Source: Allodiplogaster sudhausi
Lineage: Eukaryota > Nematoda > Chromadorea > Rhabditida > Diplogasteridae
NCBI GenBank assembly: GCA_945643635.1
Contig: CALZFC010000026.1
Coordinates: forward strand, 1,999,501 to 2,063,500
Length of the DNA stretch: 64,000 nucleotides
Reading direction: 5' to 3'
In this document: one piece after another, positions 36,986-47,991 of the stretch
How positions within the stretch are numbered: the first letter of the stretch is position 1
Layout: every line of letters begins with the position of its first letter
Made by a program: the position numbers and the translations under genes
The notes under the pieces: model-generated
Database searches by the model: none
What the model saw: only the letters and a program-made list of their open reading frames with translations
What the model was told of the DNA's origin: nothing

Positions 36986-38239
36986 GACGCGATTTGCGAG
37001 AGTATCAAAATGGCAGGGGACCCGGCAAAATTAGATTTTGCTCAAAAGTTCTTTATAGGTACTTTTTAACACGGCGAAACGATTGGAATGGGTCCGGGAG
37101 TCTGAAAACGCCATTTTGGCGAGTTGTAAGAGATTTAAAATTCGAGAGCTCGGAGAGACATGCCGAGATGTCCGCACATTCGCGTTCGCAGATTCGCGCA
37201 CAATAAAGCAATATTTATAAAAATTTTACCATAAATAAAGAAAATATTGCTTTAGAATTCTGTTCAAGTAGAATTTTGAAATATTCAATTTCAGAGTAGC
37301 TGTGGCCTCTAGACTTTGGAGAGGCGTCTTTATCTTATATGACATTTTATCATGGGTTTTCTATCTAAATTCGTAGAGCTGAAAATTCTCTATCGAATGA
37401 GCTTTTGGAAGTCAGATATCGACGAGCTCTTCAACGTTTCCTAGTCCTTAAACTGTCGAATTCAGCGCCTGCGCAGCATTTCTTAGGGTTAAGTTAGGGC
37501 ACGTCATAATAAACGCATCTTCAGGCTAACTCGAGACACGGATGGAGTATTGCGAAGCTGTTTGACTTGCAATAATTACGTCCCAGGTTCGATTCCCTGG
37601 GGAGGCGACATGTTTTGAACGTTAATGAAAATCTTTCTTTTGCATTTAAATTGCATTTATAGCCTTAAAAGTGAATTCCCTCGGCTGCCTTTCGACAGAT
37701 TATCGATTGAGCATACAAGTGCGCGTCGCTCCGCATACGCTGAACCCCGCGCATTTCAACAGTTTATGGACTGGGAAACATTAAAGTGCTCGTCGATATC
37801 TGACATACGAGAGCTCATTCGAAAGAGAATTTTCGGCTCTACAAATTGAGATATAAAACCCATGATAAAATGCCATATAAGATAACGACGCCTCTCCAAA
37901 GTCTAGAGGCCACAGCGGCTCTAAAATTGAATATTTTAAAATTCTACTTGAACCGCTTTCTAAAGCAATATCTTCTCTATTTATGGCAAAAATTTCACAA
38001 ATACTGCTTTATTGTGCGCGAATTTGCGATCGCGAAGGTGCGCACATCTCGGCTGGCCTCATCGAGCACTCAAATTTTATATCTCGCATAGCTCGCCAAA
38101 ATGGCGTTTTCAGACTTCCGGACCCATTCCAATCGTTTCGTCGTGTTAAAAAGTACCTATAATGAGCTTTTGAGCGAAATCTAATTTTGCCGGGTCCCCG
38201 GCTCTTTAGATCCCTTGCGATTCTCTCGCAAATCGCGTC
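36986..38239. mobile_element. Long-inverted-repeat element, copy A (about 1.25 kb)
   Basis: Ends gacgcgatttgcgag / ctcgcaaatcgcgtc. The left arm 36986 to about 37475 and the right arm about 37728-38239 are reverse complements over roughly 490-510 bp with scattered differences, for example gaaacgattggaatgggtcc and ggacccattccaatcgtttc, and tggcctctagactttggaga and tctccaaagtctagaggcca. Only about 250 bp separates the arms. No transposase is present, so it is non-autonomous. Flanks on both sides are TATGTACATA-type repeats. Superfamily unknown; ends do not match canonical Tc1, hAT or piggyBac termini that I know. Confidence 0.85.
37538..37612 (+). other. tRNA-like segment at the centre of the inverted-repeat element
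   Basis: A consensus B box, GGTTCGATTCC, sits in a strong hairpin (CCCAGG ... CCTGGG), with TGGAGTATTGCGAAGC about 45 bp upstream as a weak A box. The hairpin loop is one base too long for a normal T arm, so it is tRNA-derived rather than a functional tRNA. It occupies the unique spacer between the two long arms. Confidence 0.4.
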
Positions 38240-38300
38240 ATATGTACATATGTATGTATGCATTTATGTATGTACATATGTATGTACATAGATAACGTGT
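38240..38300. repeat. ATGTACAT palindromic microsatellite
   Basis: Tandem tatgtacatatgtatgta units follow the right end of the inverted-repeat element. Similar clusters lie at 38914-39015 and 39108-39178 around the first intron of the tetraspanin gene. Confidence 0.8.
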
Positions 38301-38688
38301 TCTCCAGCAACATTTAATACTGCACATCCGGTAAAATCATGTTTATTGATCAGGAAATTCAGCATTTTCAAAATAATATTCAAAAGAAAAATGTTATGTC
38401 TACCATCTGGTTATTTGCTAATCCATTGTCAGGAGGGAAACGAAATGGCGTTAAAATAAATGAAAGCCTTGAAAGCTTTGCCAAGACCGAGAGCGAATGC
38501 TCCATCGGACTAGAGAACCGCATCGCTTTTCGTATGCGTTGCGTCTAATCCCAATTTAAAAGGCAAGAGGGTGGGTGGTGCTGCGAACCCTTCGTGTTTG
38601 GTGGCTTATATCACTTCATAGATATATCACTTCAGTAGCTAGCTGCCTGTGGTGGAAGTAGCAGCAGTTGCTGTGGTGGAGTCGAAGG

Positions 38689-38728
38689 AGGAGGAGGAGG
38701 AGGAGGAGGAGGAGGAGGAGGAGGAGGG
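38689..38728. repeat. (GGA)n tract in the presumed tetraspanin 5' UTR
   Basis: Thirteen or so GGA units end about 30 bp before the tetraspanin start codon. The frame reading poly-Glu is not the tetraspanin frame. Confidence 0.9.
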
Positions 38729-38758
38729 AGTGGCTGCGCGGCCGTCGCTCTCCCTGCC

Positions 38759-40992
38759 ATGCCGGCATGCACGCTCAGCTACGAAGCCCGGCGGCGAATC
38801 TTTCTTACCGCCAATGGATTCTTCCTGGTTAGTCCTCTTCTTCTTTAGCACGCAATATGTAATGCCCAGCATTTGGCCTTGGGAAATATAAAAAATTTAA
38901 AGAGAACTTTTCTGTATGTACATACATTAATGGATACATCCATACATACATACATGGCATGTCACGAGTCAATTTTCTGTGTGTATGTACATACATTTAT
39001 CCTCTGTATATACATGCTTAGATATATCCTCCGTATGTACACGGCATGTCACGAATCGATGTGTGTACTTTTCCTTTTAGATGAATTAAATTATTCAGCA
39101 ACATTTAAACTATGTACATACGTTAGCTTTTTTCCCCTCTGGATTGAGCGAATGAATATATGTACATATGTATGTATCTCTTGAGACACTTGGCTGCGCC
39201 TCTCTGACGGTGGGCGTGTGGCTGTACTTGGAGAAAAATGACTTCCTCGAGTTGACACCGACGTCCTTCTCCGCGCAGTCGGCCGCCGGCCTCTGCGCCT
39301 TCTCGGGCGCTGCCATTGCCATAATCGCTGTCGTCGGCTGCATCGGCGTGTCCATGAACGGGCGATGCCTCATGTATACGGTCAGATGTGGCGGCTCTCG
39401 TACCGTAGTTTTTATTTTTATTTTTATTTTTTTGCTCACTACAAAACACTCAGTACTCCGTCCTCATCATTAGCTAATTTCCAGAATCCAAATGATCACA
39501 GTAAATTAAAAATAGAAATTCAATTATTAATATTTTCTTTGCAGTACATCTGCTTCATCGTGCTACTCGCTCTCGTGCAATGCGTCACAGGTCTAACCGG
39601 TCTCTTCTACAAGGTTTCAAAAATATTTGACTTTTTCCTCATATGCAAGATTATTCTTGTCTTCTTCAGGATTCGACCCGTGAGAAGATTAGAAGCGATC
39701 TCTTCAGCAATATCAATCGCACGATTGCACAAACACGCGCTGGTCGTCTGGTGCATCTCAAAATCAGCTGGGATCATCTCCATGAATCGGTTAGAATCTC
39801 GTCTAGTAATAGACTTTCCGTTTTCAGAAAATATCTTTCTCGTCCACAGTAATTTCAGTAGTTTCAGTTTCTATTACGGTAATGGAGGGGTTTTAAATGT
39901 TTTCATTTGAGCTGAAATGCTGCGGCGTGGATGGCCCGTCAGACTGGTTCCGGACCGTGCAGTGGCCGCAGAATGAGTACGTGCCGGACAGCTGTTGCGA
40001 TCCTTCCTTCTTCGCTGACGGGAAAGGCCGATACAACTGCGGCAAGGTATCGACAACACGGGAGCACTGGTTTAAGCAGGTATGCATGCAATTTGATAAC
40101 TTTTTCTGCATTCGACTTGTATATGTATATAATGTAGCGTATTTACTTACCTGGCCTTTCAAACACTGAATTGAGCATAACATTTAACGACCTGAACATT
40201 TTTGATAGTTGTTATTTAGAATTGTAGCCATTGCGTTGACATGTGGAAATGCAAAAAAAAAGCGTTTTTACCAATCTAAAAAGGTGAAAGATCTGCTAGC
40301 ATATGAAAGGATATCAGAGAGAAGGGCTCGTAGAAAGCAGCAGTGGCTGCTGCAATTTTCGACCAGTTCATGGCTACTCTCTTCTTGTCACTTGTCTCTT
40401 CTATCTCGGCTTGTCTACCTTGATCCTTGTCTCTTTCTTTCTTCTGTCAGAGAGCTATCAGGTTTCTCGCTCGTCAAAGCCAATCACATTGTCGAGAGAC
40501 ACTCAATCATCTTCATTCTTCCACCTTTCAAAGGTGGTGGTGGTCTGATTGAGAGAGAGAGAGAATGACATATTCTAGGGTTGCTACGAAGTGTTCGCCG
40601 ACTGGCTCTACCACCACGTCCACGTCGTTTCGGTGCTCTCACTCATCCTCGTCTTTGCAGAGGTAGGCGGCGTCGTTAAAATGATTGAAGCTAACCAGAG
40701 AGCGGTCGGATTCCATGGAAAAGAAGCATTCTATTGTTTGTCTGCATCGATAAAGCAGGTCCTAAAAAGTAGCGGAATAAAAATAAAATTAACAGCGGAA
40801 TCGAAATACAAAGGAGTTAGAGCCTTAAAAAGATTAACTTCTGCTTGCTTGCAGACAATAGTGCTGCTTTTCGCTGTGCTCTTGGCATGCGAGTGCAAGA
40901 GGAGAAGTCGCTCTCGCTCTTCCTCCTCCTATCACTACACGAAGGGAGTCGGCGGGAACGATGACCAAGTGCGGCCTGGCAACTCCTCCTAG
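38759..40992 (+). CDS. Tetraspanin, seven exons, 280 aa
   Basis: Exons 38759-38827, 39186-39380, 39545-39613, 39670-39789, 39912-40079, 40579-40662, 40855-40992 (TAG); every intron is phase 0. The protein has four membrane segments: about residues 14-38 ([20 protein letters not shown]), 52-76 ([17 protein letters not shown]), 89-111 ([20 protein letters not shown]) and 220-246 ([20 protein letters not shown]). The large outer loop carries the signature CCG (Cys154-Cys155-Gly156), then DSCCD, a Cys in RYNC and GCYE, giving six loop cysteines. The short basic tail is Arg/Ser-rich ([14 protein letters not shown]). Tetraspanins organise membrane microdomains with integrins, Ig proteins and proteases; the partner here is unknown. 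Start chosen as the first ATG in the exon, two residues short of a Cys typical of palmoylation-prone tails. Donor of exon 2 (gtcaga) is non-optimal. Confidence 0.9.
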
Positions 40993-41912
40993 TACCACGC
41001 CTGGCTATCTCATATTCAAATTTTATACATGTATAGACGCATCTAGTGCCAATCAGAATATGTACATATTCTTCTAGAAGGCATCAATAGATTTACCCCA
41101 ATCCATTTGCTTTTCTAGTATATATAGAGTGAAGTTGCTGAGTTTTTTAAACTGCTTCATTCCTGTCGGCAATATCGCCCTTGGATTTCTATCTACCGTT
41201 TCTTTAATGCTAGCAAATACATAGAAATATGTAAGTGATCACAACAATTCTAGTTATATTGATTATGATATAGGAGACGCTGTGTTCATTTAGTACCTAT
41301 CTAAATGACCAGAGTACACTTTGTATTAGCCTAATTTTTTTTGTAAGCTGAGAGTGCTGCCCCTGAGGAGCTTTTATGTTTCTGGTTGTGAAAAAGTGAG
41401 TGCTCCCTTTGCTCTCGCTCTTCTTCATTTTCATTCCTAGCTTGACAAGTGAAAGGCAAATTACTAGAGAAAGTTGGCAGCTGCACTCTTGACTCGAGTC
41501 GCTTGTTCCTTGTTCCTCCTCCTCCTCTGCACTCTGCTACCTCCTCCTCCTCCTCTCTGAACCTCCTCCCCGTCTATCCATCCGTGCTGTTGCTTCTTCT
41601 TCTCATCTCCACCTCACGCTAATGATCTTCTTCGCTCATTATTCTATTTCCCCGAAGGCATGTGCAGACTGGTATGGCTCATGTACATACAGAGTTGTCC
41701 TGCTCTGTGTTGTGGCATTCGCGTTCACTTCAAGGCAATTGTTCACAAACAAATCACTCCTTGGCATTATAGCAAATCTCTGAGATTGTGATGAATTATA
41801 CAAATAATAAACAATTATTGCTCTACATTGAAAGGAACGACCGTCTCTTCGCATGTTTCTCGCTTGACTCTCCAAAACAAGTTCAAGGTTTTGCTTGAGG
41901 AGACTTTTTGGA

Positions 41913-43258
41913 ATGGGCGCAATCACTTCGAAGGAAACCGTCAGACGGGTGTCTTCGATATTTGGCGGTGCGTTCCTATTTATAAAACTATTTATATTTA
42001 AACTCAACTATAAAAAAAATTAAGATAGCATCGAGTGTGCGATATCCAAAGAGTTGGACGAGCAAAAGAATCGCTATCAACCGGAGAGCCTCGAGCGCCT
42101 TACGCAAGAGACCAATTTCACCAAGAATGAACTCAAGTTTCTCTACCAGTCTTTTAAGCAGGTAAAAAATTCTTTATTGAATTGTTTCCAATAGATCAGA
42201 AAGCGAAAAATATTTACAGAATTGCACTAGCGGTTTTGTGACAAAGGCTCAGTTCGTGACCATCTTCAGGCAATTCTTCGCAATTCACAGATTGTCTGGT
42301 GCGCAATGCAACCTTGTTTTAAAAATATATATTTAGATTGAATAAAATATTCATTTTCAACTTATTCATCGTTTTGTACATTTGCAAGAAGAAAATTGTT
42401 ACCATTATTAACGACATGTCTATCAACTTCCTTCAGATGCTAAACCTTACGCAGAAATGGTGTTCAATACATTCGACGACGACGGCAACGGTCGAATCAG
42501 CTTCTCGGTTGGTTGTTGCCAGAGATGGGAATGGGACGGCCTGGCCTGGCCCTTAGGCTGGTCAACGTTCTCAAGGAAAGTTGGGCCGGCTATTTGCTGA
42601 CCATGAGAATGGGCCCAAAAAATTTAGAACTCATTCCCATCACTGGTTGGAGCTTTTGAAAAAGTAATCTTAGAAAAAAAACTGACATCGAAGTTTCGTA
42701 CACGCGCTATTTCTAATCGTGATAAGAAAATGCGTAATTAATTGTTTTATTTTTAGGAATTCGCACAAGAATTTTCAATGTTTCACAAAGGCTCAGCAGA
42801 GGAGAAATTGGACTGGCTTTTTGATCTCTATGACGCTTCTCGAAGAGGATTCATCATGGAAGAGGACTTTCAAAAAGTTGTCATGTATGTTTTCATACTG
42901 AATACAAATCTATTAATACATAAATTTCAAAGCCTCGCATATAAAAACTCGACTTGATCAAGTTGCTTCTTCCATGGTCAGCGCCATGTATGCTCTGATT
43001 GGAATTCACTATCTGAAGGAGAAGCACATCCCCATTCTGCTCCGTCGTCGCATAAAACAGCAATTCTTGGTCAGTTGTTCTAATAAATGCCAAAAAAGAT
43101 GATGTACTGTTGAATGAGAATGTTTCTGACGCCGTGAGATTTCACAGAAACTGGACACGAACCGAGATGGCAAGATTACTCGAGCGGAATTTTTGGACGG
43201 ATGCCAAGCCGACGAGCAGATCTTGGAATCGCTCGAACGCCTCAAGACTATTTGGTGA
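41913..43258 (+). CDS. Neuronal calcium sensor, KChIP-like, seven exons, 222 aa
   Basis: Exons 41913-41967, 42025-42161, 42220-42298, 42437-42507, 42757-42884, 42982-43069, 43148-43258 (TGA) join with consistent phases. The start MGAITSK has Gly2, fitting N-myristoylation. YQPESLERLTQETNFTKNEL matches the KChIP/NCS family entry into EF-hand 1, which is degenerate (NCTSGFVTKAQF). EF2 is canonical (D104-D-D-G-N-G ... E115). EF3 (D140-A-S-R-R-G-F-I) lacks the position-5 acid and probably does not bind calcium. EF4 is canonical (D189-T-N-R-D-G-K-I-T ... E200). KChIPs bind A-type Kv4 channels and set their surface density and gating; other NCS roles are possible. The C-terminus ILESLERLKTIW is short and hydrophobic as in the family. 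A polyadenylation signal aataaa lies at 43362. The loss of EF3 ligands is unlike vertebrate KChIPs. Confidence 0.9.
42520..42645. mobile_element. hAT-type MITE in intron 4 of the calcium sensor gene
   Basis: The 126-bp element starts cagagatgggaatg and ends cattcccatcactg, imperfect 14-bp inverted repeats with the CAG start typical of hAT ends. It is GGCC-rich inside. Flanking octamers gttgttgc and gttggagc match at 6 of 8 positions, as expected for an old 8-bp target duplication. It begins 12 bp after the exon 4 splice donor (42508). Confidence 0.7.
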
Positions 43259-43444
43259 CATGCCACATACCACCTATCACATTCCTCTTGTTGTTTTTAG
43301 AATTTCTAATCTCATTTCCATTTCTACCTCAAACGATAAAGTGATAGTGAATTATAAAATGAATAAAGAAATTGTACTGTGAACTGTTGAAATAAGACAA
43401 ACTTTAGTTTTGTTTCATGTCACTCTGCCACTGTACCTTCCCTC

Positions 43445-43464
43445 CTTCTCGCTCTCTCTCTCTC

Positions 43465-43505
<41 letters not shown>

Positions 43506-43705
43506 CACTCTCTCTCTCTCTCTCTCGCTCACTCTCTCTCTCTCTCTTTTTCTCTCTCTATCACTCTCTCTCTCACTCTCTCTCTCTCTCTCTCTTTTTC
43601 GCCCTCTTTCTCTCTCTCTCTCACGCTCACTCTCTCTCTCTCTCTTTTTCTCTCTCTTTTTCTTTCTCTTTTTCTCTCTTTCTCTCTCACTCTCTCCCTT
43701 CCACT
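43445..43705. repeat. (CT)n polypyrimidine tract, about 260 bp
   Basis: Almost pure CT with CTTTTT interruptions, about 190 bp downstream of the calcium sensor stop. Between it and the next gene (43706-44226), 43970-44040 holds several ggtgaac units; nothing else is seen. Confidence 0.95.
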
Positions 43706-44210
43706 TTTCTTTCTCCTCTTCCCAGTCGTCCTGATGATCATCCCACTGCTATTGTTTTTTCTACGGTTCTGAAAGCTCACCACCGAGCATACATGGATAT
43801 TATATTTGAAAGGAAGATGTAATAAAAGTAACAAAAGTAATATCCTACCTACTATTATTCTTTGCAACAAGATGTGAACCTTCATGTAGAAGATAACAGA
43901 GCAAACTCAATAAATGCGTTGTAAACAATAAATGGATTGCTGAACCTGAAACAAACTATAAGCTGCTTAAATGGTGAACCGGGTAGTCGGTGAACATTAT
44001 GATTTGGTGAACGCGGTGATGTGTTGAACGGTGAACCATAGAACCGTAATTGTCAGGGTTTTCGCTTTAAGAATACCGTGCTTTTAACTTCCCTTTGTTT
44101 TATCTGGTAAGCAGCTGACATTTTTAGTTGGATTTTGGTTCTGGTTGTTAGCAATGTAAATCATGGCTTAGTGTTGTTTTTGTTGTAAACCTGCTTGATA
44201 TTCGTCTGAT

Positions 44211-44226
44211 CCTTGCAGTTTGAGCA
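44211..44226 (+). promoter_or_regulatory. 3' splice site 8 bp before the Rab3GAP start codon
   Basis: ccttgcag at 44211-44218 is followed by tttgagca and the ATG at 44227. It could end a 5' UTR intron or, in a nematode, receive a trans-spliced leader. No candidate non-coding 5' exon was identified. Confidence 0.4.
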
Positions 44227-45998
44227 ATGGACGCCGAAGTGGATTCAAGTGATGACGAAGTTTTCGAGATTGACGACTTTACCGTTGTTTCTCCCTTGGA
44301 AACGCTTATTTCTGCGTTCGAGTTGGCGATCCACGAATGGGGCCTGCATGGCGCGAGGCCCTTCTATGGAATACAGGTTTGCGCCGTAAGATCCTGTTGT
44401 GAAGCTCGTTCATTCTTATCTTTTGTTTATGATTTCTTAGGTTCTTTTTTTAAATATATTTTTTAAAAGTTTAAGTTGCCAAATGTTCCGCTAAATTTGA
44501 AGTCTAGTGAGTAATTTCCCTCTTTTTTTCTGGGCCTTTATATTTGTTTGTCAGAAGCGTGGAGCATCTCTGCGTCTCGAGATGAGTGAGCGAATCGTTG
44601 CCTACGAGTCGCACACCTTCCGCCTTCGATGGTACCGTCCATGCGAGGGTGCTGTCGCGCACTCGCCGAGTAAGACTTCCTCCGTACAATCCGCAAGTCC
44701 CGATGACTCACTCGAGTTTCTTGATCTGAGTGGCTCTCCTCGTAGCAGCTTGCACAAACAACTCGAGCACCTCAGCTCGCCCGCACTCCAACTCTGCAGT
44801 CCGGACATTGACTTCTCCGATCAACACGCAATCTGCGCGATGGTTTGATCCCTTTGATGCTGTCTCTTCTCTTTAACCCTTGTTTGTTTCGTTATGCTGA
44901 CGCCTCTTTCACAGTTTTTCCTCATTTATAAGTCTTCTGTTTGCAAATTTTCTTTCGGAAGGTGCCGAATAACCTTTTTTTCATTGCAATATGAACATCC
45001 AGTGATGAAAGAAGCCATGTAAATATTTAATATGGGCTGATATTTTGCAAACTTTTTGTGTTAATAAGTTCTTTTGCAAGCATAAGATATTCATTTCGGT
45101 TGGAAGTACCGTAGCCATAACTTTTCTCGACAACAATTTTCTTCCTTCCACTTGTTCGTTCAAAAATCATCGATTGCATTTTCCTTTGCAATATAAGCAG
45201 CCACTGAATATTCGTCACTTGTTTAATCAAACGAAGCCATTTGAATATTTAATATGGGCTGATTCATGCCTACTTTTTATATCACCAATTGTTTTTTCCA
45301 AGCATAAGTTATCCTTTTCGGTTTGATTGGACTTGCAAAAGTGACGTATCCTTAACTTTTCTCGACAACTATTCCTATCGTATTGTAACGAAGAAATCAA
45401 GTAATTGTTGTAAATTAATTACTTTAATTACTTTAAAAAGTGCCGCATATAACAAGTTGTTGTTTAATTGCAGTACGGAGTATGCGAGTTTCTGATCCTG
45501 TCGGCCGTTCACGCGAAGAACGATCGGATAGCGACACAAGAGCAGAAGGACTTCGTCATCAGCGCCGTCCGGCCCGCGCTTATCAACACACAGTGGTCAG
45601 CTTAATATATATTCACCTCCAGCATGCTTGATTACTAATTATAAGTTATATGGGTATTTTTTTGTAGGAAGATTACTGATTGTGAGCCACGGTCGTACAT
45701 TATACATAATAGCTAACGATTGCTTTCTTGTTCTCAATCGAAATGGTGAACTTCAGAACATCCCGTGATTTTGAGTAATTCGCAACATTTTTGCGTGCCC
45801 TAATCCGCTTATCTTGTGCAAATCGCGGTGCTTTATTGCAACTAGGATGCCAGGCTTGCGCCTACACCCATTCTTTTTCACTGCATTATTCAGCTTCCTG
45901 ATTGTGGAGAGCAAAAAAGGGGGAGGGGGGTTGTGTAGGTTTGCATGGGTGCGTGCGGCACGTGACCTTTAGTGTTGGGAGTGAAGACTAGTCTGGAG

Positions 45999-46030
<32 letters not shown>

Positions 46031-46917
46031 AAAAGAAGGGAGAGAAGTATGCAAGCTGTCTTCGTTTTGAAGCATAAGACTTGCATCGTTGAGTCGCATT
46101 GTGCATTCCTTGCCGTGCACACAAGTGAACATGCAAATTCCATGCATATAACAAGCAATAACGTAGCACTTGCAGATGCAGTAACAATACTATTTGATAT
46201 GGGTAACAGTAATATTACGAATACTAGTGGAATGCTTATACGTTTTTATTATGAATACTAATTGATATAGTTAAACAGTAATGTTACGAGTACTTGTTAA
46301 TATGGTTATACAGTAATATTTCTTTTTTTTTATAGCGAAATCGCTTTCTTCGTCCTCTGTGGTGATCCGGAGCGGGAGCTTTACTTTGGTTGTGCTGAAA
46401 ACAGGAATACTTCTATCGAATTTCAGGTATTTATTTATTTAATATTCAAACTTTTAAATCTGAATGATGATTACCTAATTAGGTTCATTTGAAATATCCT
46501 AACTTATTTCCAGCCAACACATCTCTACCGTCTTGAGCATCGACACACCAACCTGACTGGTCTAATGCTGCTGCTTAAAGAAAAAGTGGTATGTCGGAGA
46601 GCTTGCTTGGAAGTCGGAATAGCAAGCTACTTCCTTTGTTTAGGGAGCAAAGGCATCTGTGATGGATCTCGAGGAAATTAAAGCTTCTGTTCGCTTTGAG
46701 TATCACTTTAAGGTACAGTACAGATTAAATTACCATTTCAATTAATACAATTCTTTAGCCATCTTTTTCTTGAGGAGCCTGAAAGGAGTCGTCCCCGATT
46801 CACTGAGCATGAACCAAAGATGATTCGTGATTGCTGTGACTGCCGTGACAGTCTGTGAGTAGATAGATTCTTTCTTTCGCTGGCTGAATTCTCCTCTCTT
46901 TCTCATTCTTTCTCGTC

Positions 46918-46963
<46 letters not shown>

Positions 46964-47960
46964 CTCACTCTCCTCTCTTGACCACTTCCCCATTCCAGAA
47001 AGCTGTCTCTGATCTGCGAGTGGCCCTTCCTCAGCGAGACTCGCGTGCATGAGAATGACTCCTTCACGAATCTTGAGCCAGCCGACTCTCCTCACTGGGC
47101 CATTAACGCTGACTTTGCTCCTTCCTATCAACCCTTTGGTATCTATCTGTTTCTTTTCCTGATATTCCATCACAGCGTAACAACTTTAACCATTCAATTT
47201 CCACTTGATAGATTTGAATTGCTTTGATCTACCCACATTGTCGGGGAAAACACATCCAGTTTAACTTCCATTTTTGAGAAATCTTGTTGCAGCAAACCGG
47301 CTAAAGTGTGCCATTGTCATGAGCAAGAGCGAGGGCGCACCTCGGGCATCTTCCCTCTTCACTCTGCCAGAATCGGATGTGGACATCTCTCCCTCCAAGG
47401 AACCGAACCCCTCTTCTGCCGCGCAAGCTGCTTCTGCAAGCTCTTATGTTGGAGTTATTAATTTCTTCCCAGAATCCATCATTCTAAGCTCTAAAATATC
47501 CCCAAGTCTACTATCTGCGCCCCCGCTCTCTCATGCCTTCTCTTATTCAATGGACTACGCAACTTCCAACGTTTCGGTTTTTTTTCGGTCATAATCCTTC
47601 CGCTCTTTGAGATTCGCTTTATCTATCCTGGAAGAGCGTTTTTTCTTCTTCTTCTCATTTTGCTAGAGCGGGAAGTATGAATTCATGGCTGGATTGTCCC
47701 CTTTCCTACCTTGCAGAATATTTCTTCTGTATATCCGCGCTCCTCTTCTCTTTTTCGCACTCTTCAAATCCACCATTCTTTTTTTGCTCGCATTGAATTA
47801 CCGCGGTGTTCCACTCTTGAATGGCTGAAGTGAGTAAGAAGTAGAATCCTGATTCCGATTCTAGATTACATCTGCACTTAGCAATTAGTTAATGGCTGCC
47901 GGGTATCAAGAGGATTCGTGCTTCTGTGTCATCGCATACTCTTCACTGTCTTCTCTACCC

Positions 47961-47991
<31 letters not shown>

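Noticed and set aside
38649..38891. Poly-Glu frame over the (GGA)n tract
   Set aside because: It overlaps tetraspanin exon 1 in the wrong frame; the tetraspanin frame is supported by seven exons.
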